From the NCBI RefSeq assembly GCF_963678635.1, contig NC_087064.1, forward strand, positions 42,471,411 through 42,535,410: 64,000 bases of DNA, written 5' to 3'. The notes under the pieces are model-generated. The model saw only the letters and a program-made list of their open reading frames with translations. It searched no databases and was not told the DNA's origin. The stretch's first letter is position 1. Each line of letters opens with the position of its first letter. Position numbers and translations under genes: made by a program. Positions 12,346-25,297 of this stretch are shown in pieces. The stretch is from Symsagittifera roscoffensis (lineage: Eukaryota > Xenacoelomorpha > Acoela > Convolutidae).

Positions 12346-14867
12346 GTTCCCGATGAACACACTCGCTGTTGCAAGTGTAACCATAAGTTGAAGACCCAGT
12401 AGATTCGAGATTTGCGTTTTAGTGCATTTTGAACTAGCAAAATTGTCTAAATGATTACAATTTTCCTGCATAAGTCTTTAACTTAGAGCTTAAGCATTTT
12501 TTAGCAAACTGCGCTGAACTGTAGGAAATGTAAGGTAGAATTGCTCTAAAAAGAAGACAATATGTTGAAATAAAAAAGATTAGGGCAACAGTCTTGATTT
12601 CGCGGTTTATGAACTTTCAAATATTGCGAAGCACTAAAACTGATTTAATTCAAAATTAAGATTTTCGCTCAATCAGTTAAAAAATTCAGGTCAAAAACTG
12701 ATGATTTGCTCATTAAGGCTCATTAAGGCGGTGTCTGCCTCTTGAAGACAATACACGTTTCTATCTTTTTCTTGGAGGAATCTTGCAAAATTTGCTTTCT
12801 ATATGAAAAAAATCTTACAAGAATTTATTTAATTTTTCAAGATTCTTGCAAAAATGCATTCCATTTGCAAGAAGAGAGCAAGAAATTGCTCTATAGTACC
12901 TTTTTAAAATGGTTTTAGCTGTTTTTGTAAGATAATTTTTTTGTAGTCTAGCAATTACGTAACAAATCTTACAGGTGAGATCGCTAGAGTATGGTTCCAT
13001 TCAAAGACGAGGAAACAACAAAATGCACTATATTTTGCATGCAATACCAATACTGTGAAAGGTATATACAGAGTTTTTGTAAGTAACCAGATGTTTTTTA
13101 TTGCTCATAAAACTTTATATAAAAAATTATTGGCAAACATCAGTAAATTTTTGCAAAGTCAGATGTTGGCGCAAAATGCTTCTATTATAAATTATCAGTG
13201 AAACTTCTACGTTGCCTGGGGAAGACAAATCTTAGCAAGAATTTTGCAATAACTTTGCATGATTTGCATTCTCAAAATGACAAACACTAGAAGTAAATCT
13301 CTAAGTTCATAGAAATTCCCGTTAATTAAGTTTTTTGAACTATGTAAAGAAAACTATTTAGTACAAAGAAGTTTCTGTAGTAATTTACTTCTTGCAAGAT
13401 TTGGATTGAGAATGTAAGATTTGCAAGATTCTTGCAAAATTTGCATTCCTTTGCAAGAATGTTGCAATATTTACCTTCCAAGTACTTTAGTAAATATCTT
13501 TTAGGCTCGTCTGGCATAAAAAAAGAAGGCTCGTCTGGCATAAAAAGTTAAAATTGAAAATTGTATGGACTAGCAAAAAAATTGAAACACAAAACTCATT
13601 TTTTGTTTGAGTTAAAATTATGTTACATAAGAAAGAAATCATATTAGTTCGTTTTTTCACACGATTAGCAGTTAACGCGACAATCAGTGTTCGGTTCAAT
13701 CCATTGCAAGTCTGGGTGGGATTGATCACTACTTAAGTGTTTAAAGAATTCATTTGCTTGTTGATTGCAATTTGAACTGATTGATTATTGTTCTGTTGAA
13801 TTTCTAAGAAATAAAGCTACCAAAGTTATGCTAGTTGATACATTTTCAATTTCAAACTTTGATGCTAGTCGAGCGGTCATTTTTTTCCAGGGCAGCCAAT
13901 CGGTAATTCTCGGAATTTTGAATAATAACTCGTTAAAATTCTGATGAAATGGTTTTCGCATAATCTATTCTCAATGCAACAGCCATATGGCAGCATGACG
14001 CATTGACACAAAAATTAGTAATTAAGCCTGCTCCCCCCACCCCAGAACCAGCTCATTAGTGTTTTTTCGACATAGTAATTACTTGACCCTGACAACCCCT
14101 AGGTGGTCCAGATGTGGCCGTATCTCATCGCCTACATCCAAACAAGGAAATACTAAGCGGTCATTGTTGTGTTGCGTTCGAAAAGTATAGCTAACAGTTG
14201 AATGTCTTTTGATTATTTCACACCTTTTCGATCTTCTGCCTCAACAAACTGATTGCTTTGTGTGAACGATTTTCCAATGGATGCATAAAACATGAGCCAT
14301 ATATCACTATATTGTCCTTCGCCCTATTGTAATATCAGGAAGTTTGTCGTATATGTGATACATTTTTCACACTTTTTTCTCTCCAGATTTCCGAAAAGAG
14401 TCATTAAAGGAAAGGAAATTAGTTTCACTTCAATCGCTTAACGACAGCTGAAACTAAGGCATTGGTCAACCCCAAGTTTCATAAAGCGTGTGGCACTTTT
14501 TATTTTTTAACGGTGACCAATCAATTTTTAATTTACAATCAACGCAAGCTCTGTTTATTCAAAAAAACAGGTCTGACTACTGAACCCGCCGCAGTGCGTT
14601 TGCCTTCCACAGAAGTTATGATTGTCGGGGATATTTTCTCTCTCATCAATCTTTTACAGAGAAAGCACATCTGTCTCTTGCTTTGATACAGGCGATAGTC
14701 GTGATTGGATATTGAGTGCCCACTTATTTTTATTTGAAAGCCTTATTTATTATTAAAACCAGCGCGGCCAATAAACATTCATATCTACACACATTTTCAC
14801 AAATTACTGCATATATTATTAATGCATTCTGCATCTATATCAAGAATCTCTCAAGAATTTAATCCCA
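12346..14867. other. Non-coding; ttgcaaga-rich segment and a small tandem duplication
   Basis: From about 12780 to 13480 the string ttgcaaga or its complement recurs many times; aagattcttgcaaaa plus tgcattcc occurs twice (near 12839 and 13427). At 13503-13546 a 24-bp unit starting ggctcgtctggcataaaaa is duplicated. The small frames here are built from these repeats. No gene seen. Confidence 0.5.
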
Positions 14868-14880
14868 CCCCCCCCCCCCC
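14868..14880 (+). repeat. C13 homopolymer
   Basis: A pure run of 13 C in AT-rich DNA; likely length-variable. Confidence 0.9.
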
Positions 14881-15889
14881 TCAAGTTTTTGTCACAAAAA
14901 ATCATCAATACTTAACTGGCTAAATAGACGTAATCTATCCTCTTTCCAGTTGGCTAAATATCTTTCCAGAAAATTGGAAAATAATCTAGCTAGTCAGATA
15001 TGTATACAATAAATTTCAGTTGTATAAACTTTTTGTTAAAATAATCTCGGCCCAAATGTTTGAAAAATTAACGACGTTTTCAACAATTTCCAAAGAAACA
15101 AAAACCGCTCAATTGTTTTCGAGTATCTGCGACGACGTTTTTAGCTAACAAAATTGATTTTTGTTGTATAAAACTTTCAGCACCTGGCTTTGAGTTTCAA
15201 CAAAAGACAAACTCTTTCTTATACAAATGCTCATGATAGGCGAGGCAATGAGAATAAATGCAAACAATTGTAATCAATGTCTCGATAGCTTACCTTTTTT
15301 TAAAAAAAGAAGCAATAGCGCAAAGCAAACAGCCTCATCAACTTAATGAAAGCAGGCGAAAAATTGCGCCAAAAAATAAATAATGCAAAACCGCCCAACC
15401 ATAGCTCTAACAATTGATACCAAAAACTTTGCAAAATAATAATTGTCAAAATTATTTGAAAAAATGAGCCAATTTTTTTTACAGCTATTCTTTTGGTTCC
15501 GACAACGGAGTGATGAGGAAATTTGCCTTCGTGTCTGTAATTTCACTCACAAAAGAAGGTCCCCAAATTCCGCAATTTATTTGGAGAATACACTTTTCTT
15601 AAGTTTGTTAGTCTACCTAAGAGACTCATTTTGATATAATTATTTCCGTGATCGACCAAGTAGTTTTGGTGTAATTTTTGATTGACTAAAACAGCCAAAA
15701 AGGATCCAGACTCATCCAATCATCATTCAAAAAAGAGGACAAACTCTTCCAACCACCTTCATAAAAAATTAGAAAGTTTTTTTTTTACTTTTCTTCAAAT
15801 TAGTGTCGTTTTTAGTGCATAGTGAGACTTGAATCATATGATGGCGTGGAAAAGTAGTGATTTAGGTGATGGACATTTTTGAGTAATAG
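14881..15889. other. AT-rich non-coding stretch
   Basis: No gene recognised. Opposing small frames at 15.3-15.6 kb lack conserved features. Confidence 0.45.
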
Positions 15890-16340
15890 AATATAACCAA
15901 CTGACAATTGGAAAAAAGTAATGAACACAAAAAACTGACTTGTTTTTCGTAAAAAAATTCAATATGCAAATTTTCCAAGAAAAAATAGAAGTAGCCCCTT
16001 GATTTATTAGAACAATTTGTTTTTGGTCTTTTTTGATAAAGTCAATCCAATTTGAGAAAACTAGATCAAAATGTGAAATTTTTTCGTTTTGCTGGGTATT
16101 CTGATAATTAAAGTTAATTTCGAAATTACAAGTTGATCACGTTTTTCGTTACTTTTACATTTTTGCTGTCTGATATTGACTTTTTTTAACGAAGGAAATT
16201 AACTGAACTGAAACTTTCGAATTTCAAAAATAGATGTCCTTAAAGCTTTTGATTTTCTAGAACAATTTATGATAGACTTTTTTGATGAAACTTATCCAGG
16301 TTGACAAAACTGGATAACTTCACGTGAAAGACGGCCTAAA
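15890..16340 (+). repeat. Dispersed AT-rich family B, copy 1
   Basis: It carries the family landmarks: caactgacaattgg before aaagtaatgaac, tctgataattaaag, a gttgatcacgttttt block and a tctagaacaatttatgat block. The same landmarks recur at about 26260-27100, 27480-27830 and 57300-57880. Non-coding; ends poorly defined. Confidence 0.55.
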
Positions 16341-16406
16341 ACAAAACCCAAATTATTGAAACACCATTAAAAACAAAACCCAAAACCGAACAAGGATAGC
16401 CGGTTA

Positions 16407-16436
16407 CTGTGCAAGTAGCACAGACTGTTACGACCA
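16407..16436 (+). repeat. 30-bp hairpin motif, copy 2
   Basis: ctgtgcaagtagcacag followed by ttacgacca; the related copy is at 4151-4180. Confidence 0.45.
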
Positions 16437-18248
16437 GTCTTAAAAAATACAAAATTGTTTTCTTAAATAAGTGTCGTTTTTCTCTGCATGTTTTGATTTA
16501 AAAAAATCTGAACTAACAAATAGAACTCAGGCACATTTGAGGGTCATTGTAAATTAATTAAAATGAAAATCAGTTTTTGAAAAAAAATGACTAGAAAAAC
16601 AAAAAAAACTTATTTTGGCGGAAACTTTTTGAATTTTCAAGTTTTTGATTCCCAAAATTCTGCTAAAAACTCCAAAAACTACCTTTACCTGAGTAAAACT
16701 AAGTTTTCTCGGCTTAAATCAAACTTAAATAAGCTACTGCAATTAATAACTATCCTAATAATTAGCTCAAAAATAGACCAATCATAAATTTCAAACCGGT
16801 GTTTCTCAACACTGTGTCTGTGTATTTTTAATGTCTTTCGAATCGCAACTAAAAGGGCTTGAAAATGATATATAACTCCACCCTGTACGATGATTATAGC
16901 TGAGTTAGTTTTGGTTTAGCTTAAATTTTCAAAAAGTAATTTTTTATATGAAGTGCGTTACTCGATCGCGTCAATCGCTCGAAATTAGACTCGATCAACA
17001 AAACCAGTTTTTCTCGACACTGAAATCTTTGAATTTTTTAAACGTCGTTCGGATTACGACTAGAAGGTCTTGATTATATATAATTTTGGTACCTGCTTTT
17101 GCGTGGAAAACAAAAAAAAGAAAAAAAAACTAAGACAGTCGAAACAAAATTGCTCCCAATTTTCTATGGCTTTTCTTGAACAAGTCTAACTACAATTATC
17201 AAATTGATTCAGCTTTCTGCATGGTTGCACAAAAGTTCATGACAAGTTTGTTTTTTTCCCTCTTCAACGGTCATCTGAACGTTTTTATAAGTTTGTTTTT
17301 TCTCAATAGGTTACAGGTTAAGTCAAAGCTTTCCAAAATGAGTATTACTCAAACCACTGCAATAGTTTTCATTAAACTTAGGCATATGTGCCACCAAATT
17401 AAGCTCACCAAGAAAAGCTAAATAATATTTTCAAATGTTACCCGCTAGTGCTGCAAATTTTCCTGATTTTTTTTGCTCGAATTGTTTTAAGCTTTGAAAC
17501 CTCTCTCCACCACACGCTATGAAAAGAATGAAAGGATATACAATGCGTCTTGCCTCAACTCAACTTGGAATAGTTTTTGAACCGAACAAATGTCTCGCTT
17601 CCATTGTCCTAAACTATCATTTTAAACACCATTTCATTATTTAAAAATGTCGCAGAAGTGTTTTTGTAACTTTAGGCTTAAGGCAATTTTTTTCAAATCG
17701 TTAAGAAATCAGTCAAAAATGATAATTTAGTTACAGAAAAAATTTATTACAGCACAATTTTTCCGTCATTTCATTCTAAAACAATTTCAAGTTCAAGAGC
17801 CTACTTTAATTACCAAGCATAATTTGTACTTTAGTGTACTTAAGCGCTAAATTGAATGCTCATACTGCAAAATTAAAACAAAACACAATCAAGGAGCGCA
17901 AAAACTTCATTAGATAGTTGACTTGCAAGGTAAAATAAGTAAGCGTAATAAAAGTTTGTGACCAAAAAACATGAGTATGAACTTTTTGAAATTTTTTTTA
18001 TGTAAGGAAGTTGTGAACAAACAACTAAAAATTGAAAAAAAAAATGATAAAACGTTTACTAAAGGATTGAAACATGGTCCAAACATGATAACATAAACCA
18101 TAGAAGATAAAAAATTCAAAATCGCAAAATTACTGCATTGGTGTGATCATGTCGTCAAACCGCGTAACATAATACATACTTTCAGTATATGCTCAAAGTA
18201 TATGCTTTGGTATATGCTCAATAAGATCTCAAAAACTTTGTGGAAAGC
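16437..18248. other. AT-rich non-coding stretch
   Basis: No gene recognised. Near 18185-18230 tatatgct recurs three times. Confidence 0.45.
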
Positions 18249-18271
18249 GGGGGGGGGGGGGGGGGGGGGGG
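18249..18271 (+). repeat. G23 homopolymer
   Basis: An uninterrupted run of 23 G. It can form intramolecular G-quadruplexes and is a likely site of length polymorphism or assembly error. Confidence 0.9.
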
Positions 18272-21200
18272 TTGTTAATTGATAACACTGAACTTGAATT
18301 TGATGACGTTTATATTAATTTTTTTCTTAGGTTTTCATGCCATATTATTGCACTTTTTTTACTCGATTTAACCACCCTTCGTTAAAACAGCAGGAAAATA
18401 AAAAAAACGATGTTTAACACTTTGAAAAACATGAAGCAAAATCATTCCTGCGACAAACAATCAATTTTTTAAGATTAACTAAGCAACCTCTCCTTGCCAC
18501 ACCTTAAAGCTTGCAAGATCACTTGAAAACTGGAGAACTTTTTCATAGTACAACAATGCTACTTGTTTAAATATTTAGAAAGCCATAAAGACAATATATT
18601 CGCACACCCCACAAACTCAATGATGAATAAAACATGATGTTTCTCAAATCAAGAACAGCTCGTAAAACATTGCATTTGAAATAATTGAAATCGATAAACA
18701 TCCTTTTAAATTTTTTCTGAAGTGTCCATCAATCAAAAACGTTTCCTCTTGGAGAGATTTTTTGGGAAACTTCAGCCAATGAATATTTCGTCGGGTATTT
18801 AAACAAGCTTACAAGAAGTCCTTTGTTGCCAACACCTCCTCCTTTTAATGATTTGAGAGACAAAAAAGCCATCAGCGGGAGATTTTTGTTTGGACAGCTC
18901 CTGTAAAACAACCATTTCTGATGTTTTAACTTATTCATGAACACGGAAAAATGGGAAAAAACTTTTTTCTACACCTTTGTACTGGTAGCTTTTTGTTTTC
19001 ACTAAGCATGTGTCACAATTAGGTTTACAAATATATTTTATGCTTGCGTTTCAAAAAAATGGCTCGGAACCAAATAGAATGGCTCGGAAGCAACCTCATA
19101 AAAATTCGGAACAAACAAAACAATCGTTTTTTTTCTCGATAAATGGCAAAATTGTTACTATACTTTTAATCAAGAAGCAGAACTTACTTTTTCCAGTGGG
19201 AGAAAACTTTAATTTGACTAATTTGGAGTTCAAAGTTAGGAAAACAATGCTTGACAAATTGCTTTGTTTTTATTCGAAAAGCAGTAAACTGGTTTGTTTA
19301 CGACAACAATCGCACTTTTAACAGCCCGATCTCGCCTCGGGTGGGACCGACAGGAAAATGGGTAACTCATACGAGGTATTTTGTTGCATTTGTGACAATT
19401 AAGTCAAGTACGCCCTTCGGCACTTTGTGACACGTGTTTAAAGGCGTCTTAAATCTGGTACAAATAGTCGTGTTTGATATTTACTCTTATTGCTACTTTT
19501 TAGCGCGCTTGAAACTTCAAACTATGGATGATTGCACTTAACATGATAAACAGGGGTGGGTTACCTGAGGGCAGGAAACGTGAAAACTTACAAATCAGGT
19601 TGTTTAACTATATACTACTAACTCGTAACAATTTGTAACTTAGCACTTTTCTCTGCATCTAAGTCTAGATCCAAATGATCCGAGTAAATTAACACTAAGT
19701 TGTTGTTTATCCTAAAGTTCTCTCTTTTCAGGGTCAGTCTAGGCTGATTCGGTGAACACCTATGAGCTATGTCTGTCAAAGATCAAATTCTCAGATACAT
19801 TTTATAACTTTCACAATGCAGTTATCGAAACAATATATTCTAATTTCATTAAGGGAAAATCTTTTGGGAGAATTTCGAAATTCTTTATCAATTACACTTT
19901 GTCAAAGGCCTAAAAAGGAGGCGATAACAGGAAAAATAAACTCAAACAGATAGCATTGTGCTTGCAAACAAATGATATTACAGTTGTAAATAAGGCAGCT
20001 GCGCCACAAATAACACAAGTAACGGTTAATTCCGTCTCTGGAATCGATCTGAAAAGCCACATTAATTATTTTCTGACTCGATAATAAGATATTGTGACAT
20101 TTCTTATTGTTCCTAAGTGGTTTTCGATTAATTCAGATTGTCTTTTCTTTCAAGCTGGATTCCACAAGACTGCCTAATCCAATTTTCGAGATTTTTTGAT
20201 AACAGTAGATTATAAATTAACGTGTCAACTGATTATTAAGCTATTCTGTGGGCATATCAAACAAATTTTAGCGTTTCGGGTTAATAAATTTGAATATCAT
20301 AAAAGTATGATAACCACATAGCGCTGAAAACCTGCTCTAGCAGCAGCGCGCTCGAAGGAAACTTTGCAGGGCATATTTTAAAAGCATTTTGACTATTTCC
20401 CATTCGAAACAAGAAATAAAAAAGCTTCTCTTTTCGTTGAAAAAGAGGAAACTTTTCAAAGTTCAAATATTGGCAATAAAATGTTATATTTTTCGAACGA
20501 ACAAACACTTTAGCTTTGGGGTCTTCCAAGAAACACAAGAGCCAGAGCTTGAAAACTGATCGCAGTACCCAAGATCAGCTTGTTATTCCCAGCGATACAA
20601 AAATACCAACAGTTAGTTAAACAAACGCTTCAAAATAGAGTTCATCAATGAGTTTCGAATGATCAAATGGTTTTAAAGACACGAAATATATTTTTCACGC
20701 GCGAAGGAGTTCAGACGCTTTTAAGATAATAATTGAATTTCAAGCTTTACCTGTATTTTCTATCAAATTGAATTAACTTTGAGCTCCTTAATCCAGTAAT
20801 ACGGTTAAGCTAACAGAAAAACCTAGGGAGAAAAAATGAAAATAACTCTTGTGCTGTGAAAAACATGTAAATTTCTGTCACAAACTAGTTTCTGAGAGTT
20901 AAACAAAACTTATAAACAGTTTGATTTTTCATTAAGAAAAGATCAGAGGCTAATTTGACCCTAGACACAGAAATGATCGCACATACATCTCCCTATGATT
21001 TCAGAAATGACTGAAACTAATCTTTTTAGAAGACTCGTTCACTGAGACTCGACTATGACGTTTCTGTTCAACAAGTTGTTTACCCGAAAAAAAAGTCCAT
21101 ATTCCGATTTGATAACGCTTGCTAATCGCAAGCGTAAAATTTTTTTAAATTAATTTCAACGCACTTCTGTCACATAAAGGAACAGAAAGCAGTCATCTTT

Positions 21201-21689
21201 GACTACTGCGGGGGGAAAATTCTGAGCTCTTGTGCAGTACCAACCTTCTATTTTTCAACATTTGAACATAATTTTAAAATCTCAATACTCGCCTGTTCTT
21301 TACCATCAACTTTCCGTCAAAACTACGATAAACTCTTATTTTAATAAGCTTCAAATTCCTTGTCAGCAACTGCGAATTTAACTTAATTGCACAGCGGTGT
21401 TTTCAGGAATTTAATCGCTTTTGGAGCGGTGTTCCAAAAAATAAACCGATATTTTTCTACTTGAAGCGACCAGAATCTTACGATGACCTCTTTTTGAGAA
21501 AAAGTTGTCCCTCCAAATGCTACAATCGATCTGCTCAAAATAGATACCGGTAGAAAATACCTACATGCGTAGTCGTCAGAAAAAAAACATCATGGATGTT
21601 ATTAGATAAAACCTACATGAGGATCTTTTGAAAGAAGAACTAACAACTAGAATAGAATGGGGTAGCTTTTTGTAAGTTTTTTCCACCGT
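18272..21689. other. AT-rich non-coding stretch
   Basis: No exon or transposon recognised. Short GC-rich islands near 19325-19440 stand out in composition only. Confidence 0.45.
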
Positions 21690-21862
21690 ATTCCGTGGGG
21701 GAGAGAGATGCCATCCATTTTGCCGCAGCCGGTCCCACCTTGAGGAGGCGGATGAAACTGGGACCCCTCCTACGTCCTACCCTGACCGAAGAAAGATTCG
21801 AACCCACTGCCTATGTTAAAAGCCACGCGTCTTATCCATTCGGCAACGAATGCTCAAGGGGC
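21690..21862 (-). mobile_element. Probable tRNA-derived SINE
   Basis: On the minus strand a tRNA-like head comes first: an A-box-like tgccgaatggataag, a Lys-like anticodon loop (cttttaa) and a near-perfect B box (gggttcgaatc). It is followed by about 100 bp of unrelated GC-rich body with a ggtccca/tgggacc hairpin. The tRNA part does not form a good acceptor stem, so it is not a functional tRNA. The head-plus-body layout is that of a SINE; no second copy lies in the window. Confidence 0.5.
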
Positions 21863-23329
21863 TAGCAGATCACCTTTATGATTTATAGAATGAGTTGTAT
21901 GCCTTATAGTTTCCTAGAAAATCTGCGAGTGGGACCTTTCTTAATAGAAAGCCTAGATAGCATAATATTACCACCTCTTTCCAGCTATCTCCTTGAGGTT
22001 ATTTTGCGTCGTGCACTGTTGCTTCTTCGTCATTACGCTGAATGGCTGTCTGCATATTTTGACAAAATTGAGGCAGAGATTACACTTAATCCGGCATCGA
22101 ATGTGATTTCCCTAATCACTTTTCCTCCAAGTGGGCAATTAAAAGAAACGCCTCGTTAACTCTTTTGTGTAGAATGTGTTTATAAAGTGTAACCCTTGTA
22201 GAATGAGGCCCTTATAAGCACGTCGATCAAGTATCAACTACTCCAAACAGATAGGGCGTCTTTGCGAACAAAATTGGGCCGATAGTGTGGAGAGATTTTT
22301 TCAAGAGGAGCTGTCAAGAGCATTTATCGCTCTTATTATTTGGAGGGTAAACCGCATCAATTGTTCTATACAGGTGTCGCCAGAGTAACTTACTGGTGTA
22401 TAATTATAAGAACAACTCTTATCGCAACCTCCTTTCAGTTGAAATAATTTAAAATGAACATTTAATCTATCAATGTGGCTAACATGCAATTCCAAACAAC
22501 ACTACTGGACATCCACACGTTACTATCAGCCGGGAAAAAAACTTTTTTTTTACCTTTCCGAGCATAATTAAGGGAAAAAAAGATATGTTTGCCCCTAAAT
22601 ACAGCAAAATATTTTAGAGACGACCTCAAACTGGAGTTTAAGAAAGAAAATTCTTCAAAATTTTTCATGCACAAAACTATCACGTGATTTTAACAATTCG
22701 TTCAGTATTCTGAAGAGCAAAAGTGATAGTTTATGCATTTATAAGCTGAAAACTGAAGTTTTCAGTTCTTATGTTTCACGTTTTTTGGTCAACAGAAAAA
22801 AATTAAAAAGTATTTGTCACGTCCAAAATTAAGTATTTGTCACGTTCCTCGGCTCAGTTAAAAAGCCAAAATGTCTAGTGTAGTGGATTCAGCAGCATTA
22901 GGTTTCCCCACTTGGATGTATTCGATTTATAGTTACATCTGTTCTTTGTTTGTTCTTTTGGAAGAAAAATTTCAGCTTGTCCACTGAATTTTTCGAAAGG
23001 GATAGGTTCAGGACAAGCAAAGTAACGAATTACTGATATGGCTAAAAAAAGACTGAACATGATTCCGAAAAATTATCTGCCAATTGGATATAGCTTGAGC
23101 GGTAAACACTGATTCACGCACACTTCACTTCTCGTGCCGAATGCAGACGCAGCGGTGCAAACGGCCGCTTCTTGCCAATGCCTGATACGAGTTGTTGCCT
23201 GTTACGCATTGCCGCCAATCGAAACTATTTCGCACAACGACTGAAAACATGACTTCGATTTCTTACCTATCTTTACATGGTTTTAATGCACTTCGCAAAC
23301 ATCGATTAAAATACCGATTGTACCACCAA
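21863..23329. other. Non-coding stretch
   Basis: The open frame at 21878-22159 is hydrophobic and has no recognisable domain. agtatttgtcacgt occurs twice near 22810-22845. A diverged cgtaac/gcaaca motif like the cluster at 12.1 kb occurs near 23190. No gene supported. Confidence 0.4.
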
Positions 23330-23400
23330 AAACGAAAGTTTGACTAGAGTCGGAACCGAACCCCGACCTACAGATTGGGCGCCCCTCATGACCTCGCATC
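23330..23400 (-). pseudogene. Degenerate tRNA-like sequence
   Basis: Minus strand has an A-box-like gatgcgaggtcatgagg and a B-box-like ggttcggttcc at about the correct spacing, but no convincing acceptor or anticodon stem. Most likely a tRNA pseudogene or SINE remnant. Confidence 0.3.
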
Positions 23401-24590
23401 TGCGACCCGTTCATTTGAAAGTATACTAATACTAGCAAGGAAAAAGCTGGAGGTATGTGCTTGATATTGAATGAACTTGCTATACTGATTCTATACTTGC
23501 AAAGAGCACGTTGTGGCAGCTTAAGCAGAGAATATTCCCAAAACCCCAAAGGTTCTCGATTGAAAACAACCTAAAAATTGGCACGGTAGTTTTCGCGTTA
23601 AGTCAAAAAATTGACAAAAAACTGTCAAGTTTCAAAACCAGTTAATAAGGTAGGCTTTAAACAACCTGCTGTTTCGATTAAATCTATGATATTAGATTGG
23701 CAGGATAGTTAAGCGAGAAAAGTCCAAAAACGGTCAACTAACCAAAAACGTGACTTTTCCGAGAATCATAGCTTTGTGTGTGAAATAGGGCGTAGCCGCT
23801 TATGCAGGAATTCACTCAACCTGAAACCTCCATTGAATTCAAAATCTCAGATTTGGGATTGTAGTTCTCGAGAAATGTCAAAAAGGTCAAATTGAACTTT
23901 CAACAACCCATTCTTTGAAATGAACCCACAATCTCAAATTGTTTTTGCAGTTTTCGAGCATATTCAAAAAATTTACAAAACAGTCAAAAATCAAATTTTT
24001 GACTATTACAAGGGCCATAAATTTGTGAAAAAAATTGTGCTTAGCTGATCATACAGCGAGTTTTTCGAAGGCTCTAGACAGAGGTCTCAAATAAAAAGAG
24101 ACTCTAGGGGAGAATAGAGACCCACAGGGGAGTAGGTGGTCTTTCAATTGATATCTCTTTTCGAAAATCAGCAGAAGTTTGTGAGAAAAACTAAAATTGT
24201 TCAAATGAATTTGGATATAATTTTTTTATAATGAAAAAATCAACAAACCACTTGGTAAACATAAAAACACCATGAAAAAAGCGGAGTGGAGTGTTCAAGT
24301 TGTGTTTCCCTTGAAACGACCCAAAATTAAGTCATAAAGCCGATGAAAAGTAGGCCGAAATAAAAATAATTTGGGCCGAGAAATTTGTTTTAACCGGAAC
24401 AAAAAAAACAAAGGAAATACGGAGTCAAGGTAAGTAAAATTTAAATTGTAGGAGTAAATCAACCACTAAAAGTTTTATTCAAGAAAAATGCGCGCAGCGA
24501 AAAAAAAATCGATTTCAAGATGTGAAAACTAAGCCGACAACAGATAAATAATTGGCCGATTTTTATTTGAAACAGAACATTTCCCGTTTG
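23401..24590. other. AT-rich non-coding stretch
   Basis: No gene or repeat recognised. Confidence 0.45.
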
Positions 24591-24600
24591 AAAAAAAAAA
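24591..24600 (-). terminator. T10 run, RNA polymerase III-type terminator
   Basis: Ten A on the plus strand, i.e. ten T on the minus strand, immediately after the 3' end of the tRNA-like sequence at 24601-24675; exactly where a Pol III terminator would sit. Confidence 0.45.
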
Positions 24601-24675
24601 CAGGTCATGGTCAGATTCGAAACCAGGACCATTGCCGTCCCAGAAATAGTGGTTACCTCCAAGCTAAATGGCCTG
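24601..24675 (-). tRNA. tRNA-like sequence, probably a pseudo-tRNA
   Basis: Exactly 75 nt. The ends pair as a 7-bp acceptor stem with one mismatch (CAGGCCA with TGACCTG). A T arm can form (TGGTT/GACCA) around a cgaatc loop, and an A-box-like tagcttggaggtaacc is present. The anticodon stem is 4/5 paired but the loop lacks the invariant U before the anticodon, and the D loop is too long. A T10 tract follows directly. Known tRNA geometry is thus partly kept; I read it as a recently decayed tRNA or tRNA-derived repeat and do not assign an amino acid. Confidence 0.4.
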
Positions 24676-24895
24676 GAATGCATAGAAGTTTGACTTCATT
24701 ATGAACCAAGATACAATTGATTCTGTTTAACAAGTTGTTAACCCAAAAAGCGTAACATGTTAGATTGGAAAAAAAGAAGAATTCGTAATATGGCACTTGC
24801 GTTAAAACAACTTTTTCACTTTAAAAAAACTTCTAATAACGTCTGAGGAATAATCAGATAAATAGGAATATAATTTTTTTCTTCATATATTACAT

Positions 24896-24942
24896 GCATA
24901 TGTACAATTGTTACAGAAAACAGCATATGTACAATTGTTACA
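24896..24942 (+). repeat. 20-bp perfect direct repeat
   Basis: gcatatgtacaattgttaca occurs at 24896-24915 and 24923-24942, separated by 7 bp. It lies in the 3' flank of the channel gene. Confidence 0.8.
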
Positions 24943-25004
24943 TCATCTATATACAAGTAAAATCATTTTTAACGGAAATTAGTCAATCTTACAGACAAAG
25001 CATA

Positions 25005-25010
25005 TTTATT
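25005..25010 (-). promoter_or_regulatory. Candidate polyadenylation signal of the channel gene
   Basis: AATAAA on the minus strand about 290 bp past the channel stop codon. In AT-rich DNA this hexamer is frequent, so the assignment rests on position only. Confidence 0.35.
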
Positions 25011-25297
25011 TTATACAGTTGAAGTTCTGCCAAGGTATTAATTGTTATACCGTATCGATGAGCAATCTCCGCCTGTTGCCGTGTTAGGACAGCTAAGGTT
25101 ACAGAAAAAATCTGCCCGATTTTTCTAAATGGGCCACTAGAATTTGCATTCTTAACTTAATTTCAGGATGAAAAGAATTGACTGAATAGTCTCAATTCAT
25201 GGTCGTCAAGGTTTTGTCGATATCAGAAAATTCCAGGACTATCGAGAAAAAAGATTTTTTACATTTTCATTTTCCCCGCTTTTTCTTTCCCGAAGTC

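Noticed and set aside
21878-22159. Plus-strand 93-codon frame next to the SINE
   Set aside because: Hydrophobic, no domain, no splice support; could not be distinguished from chance.
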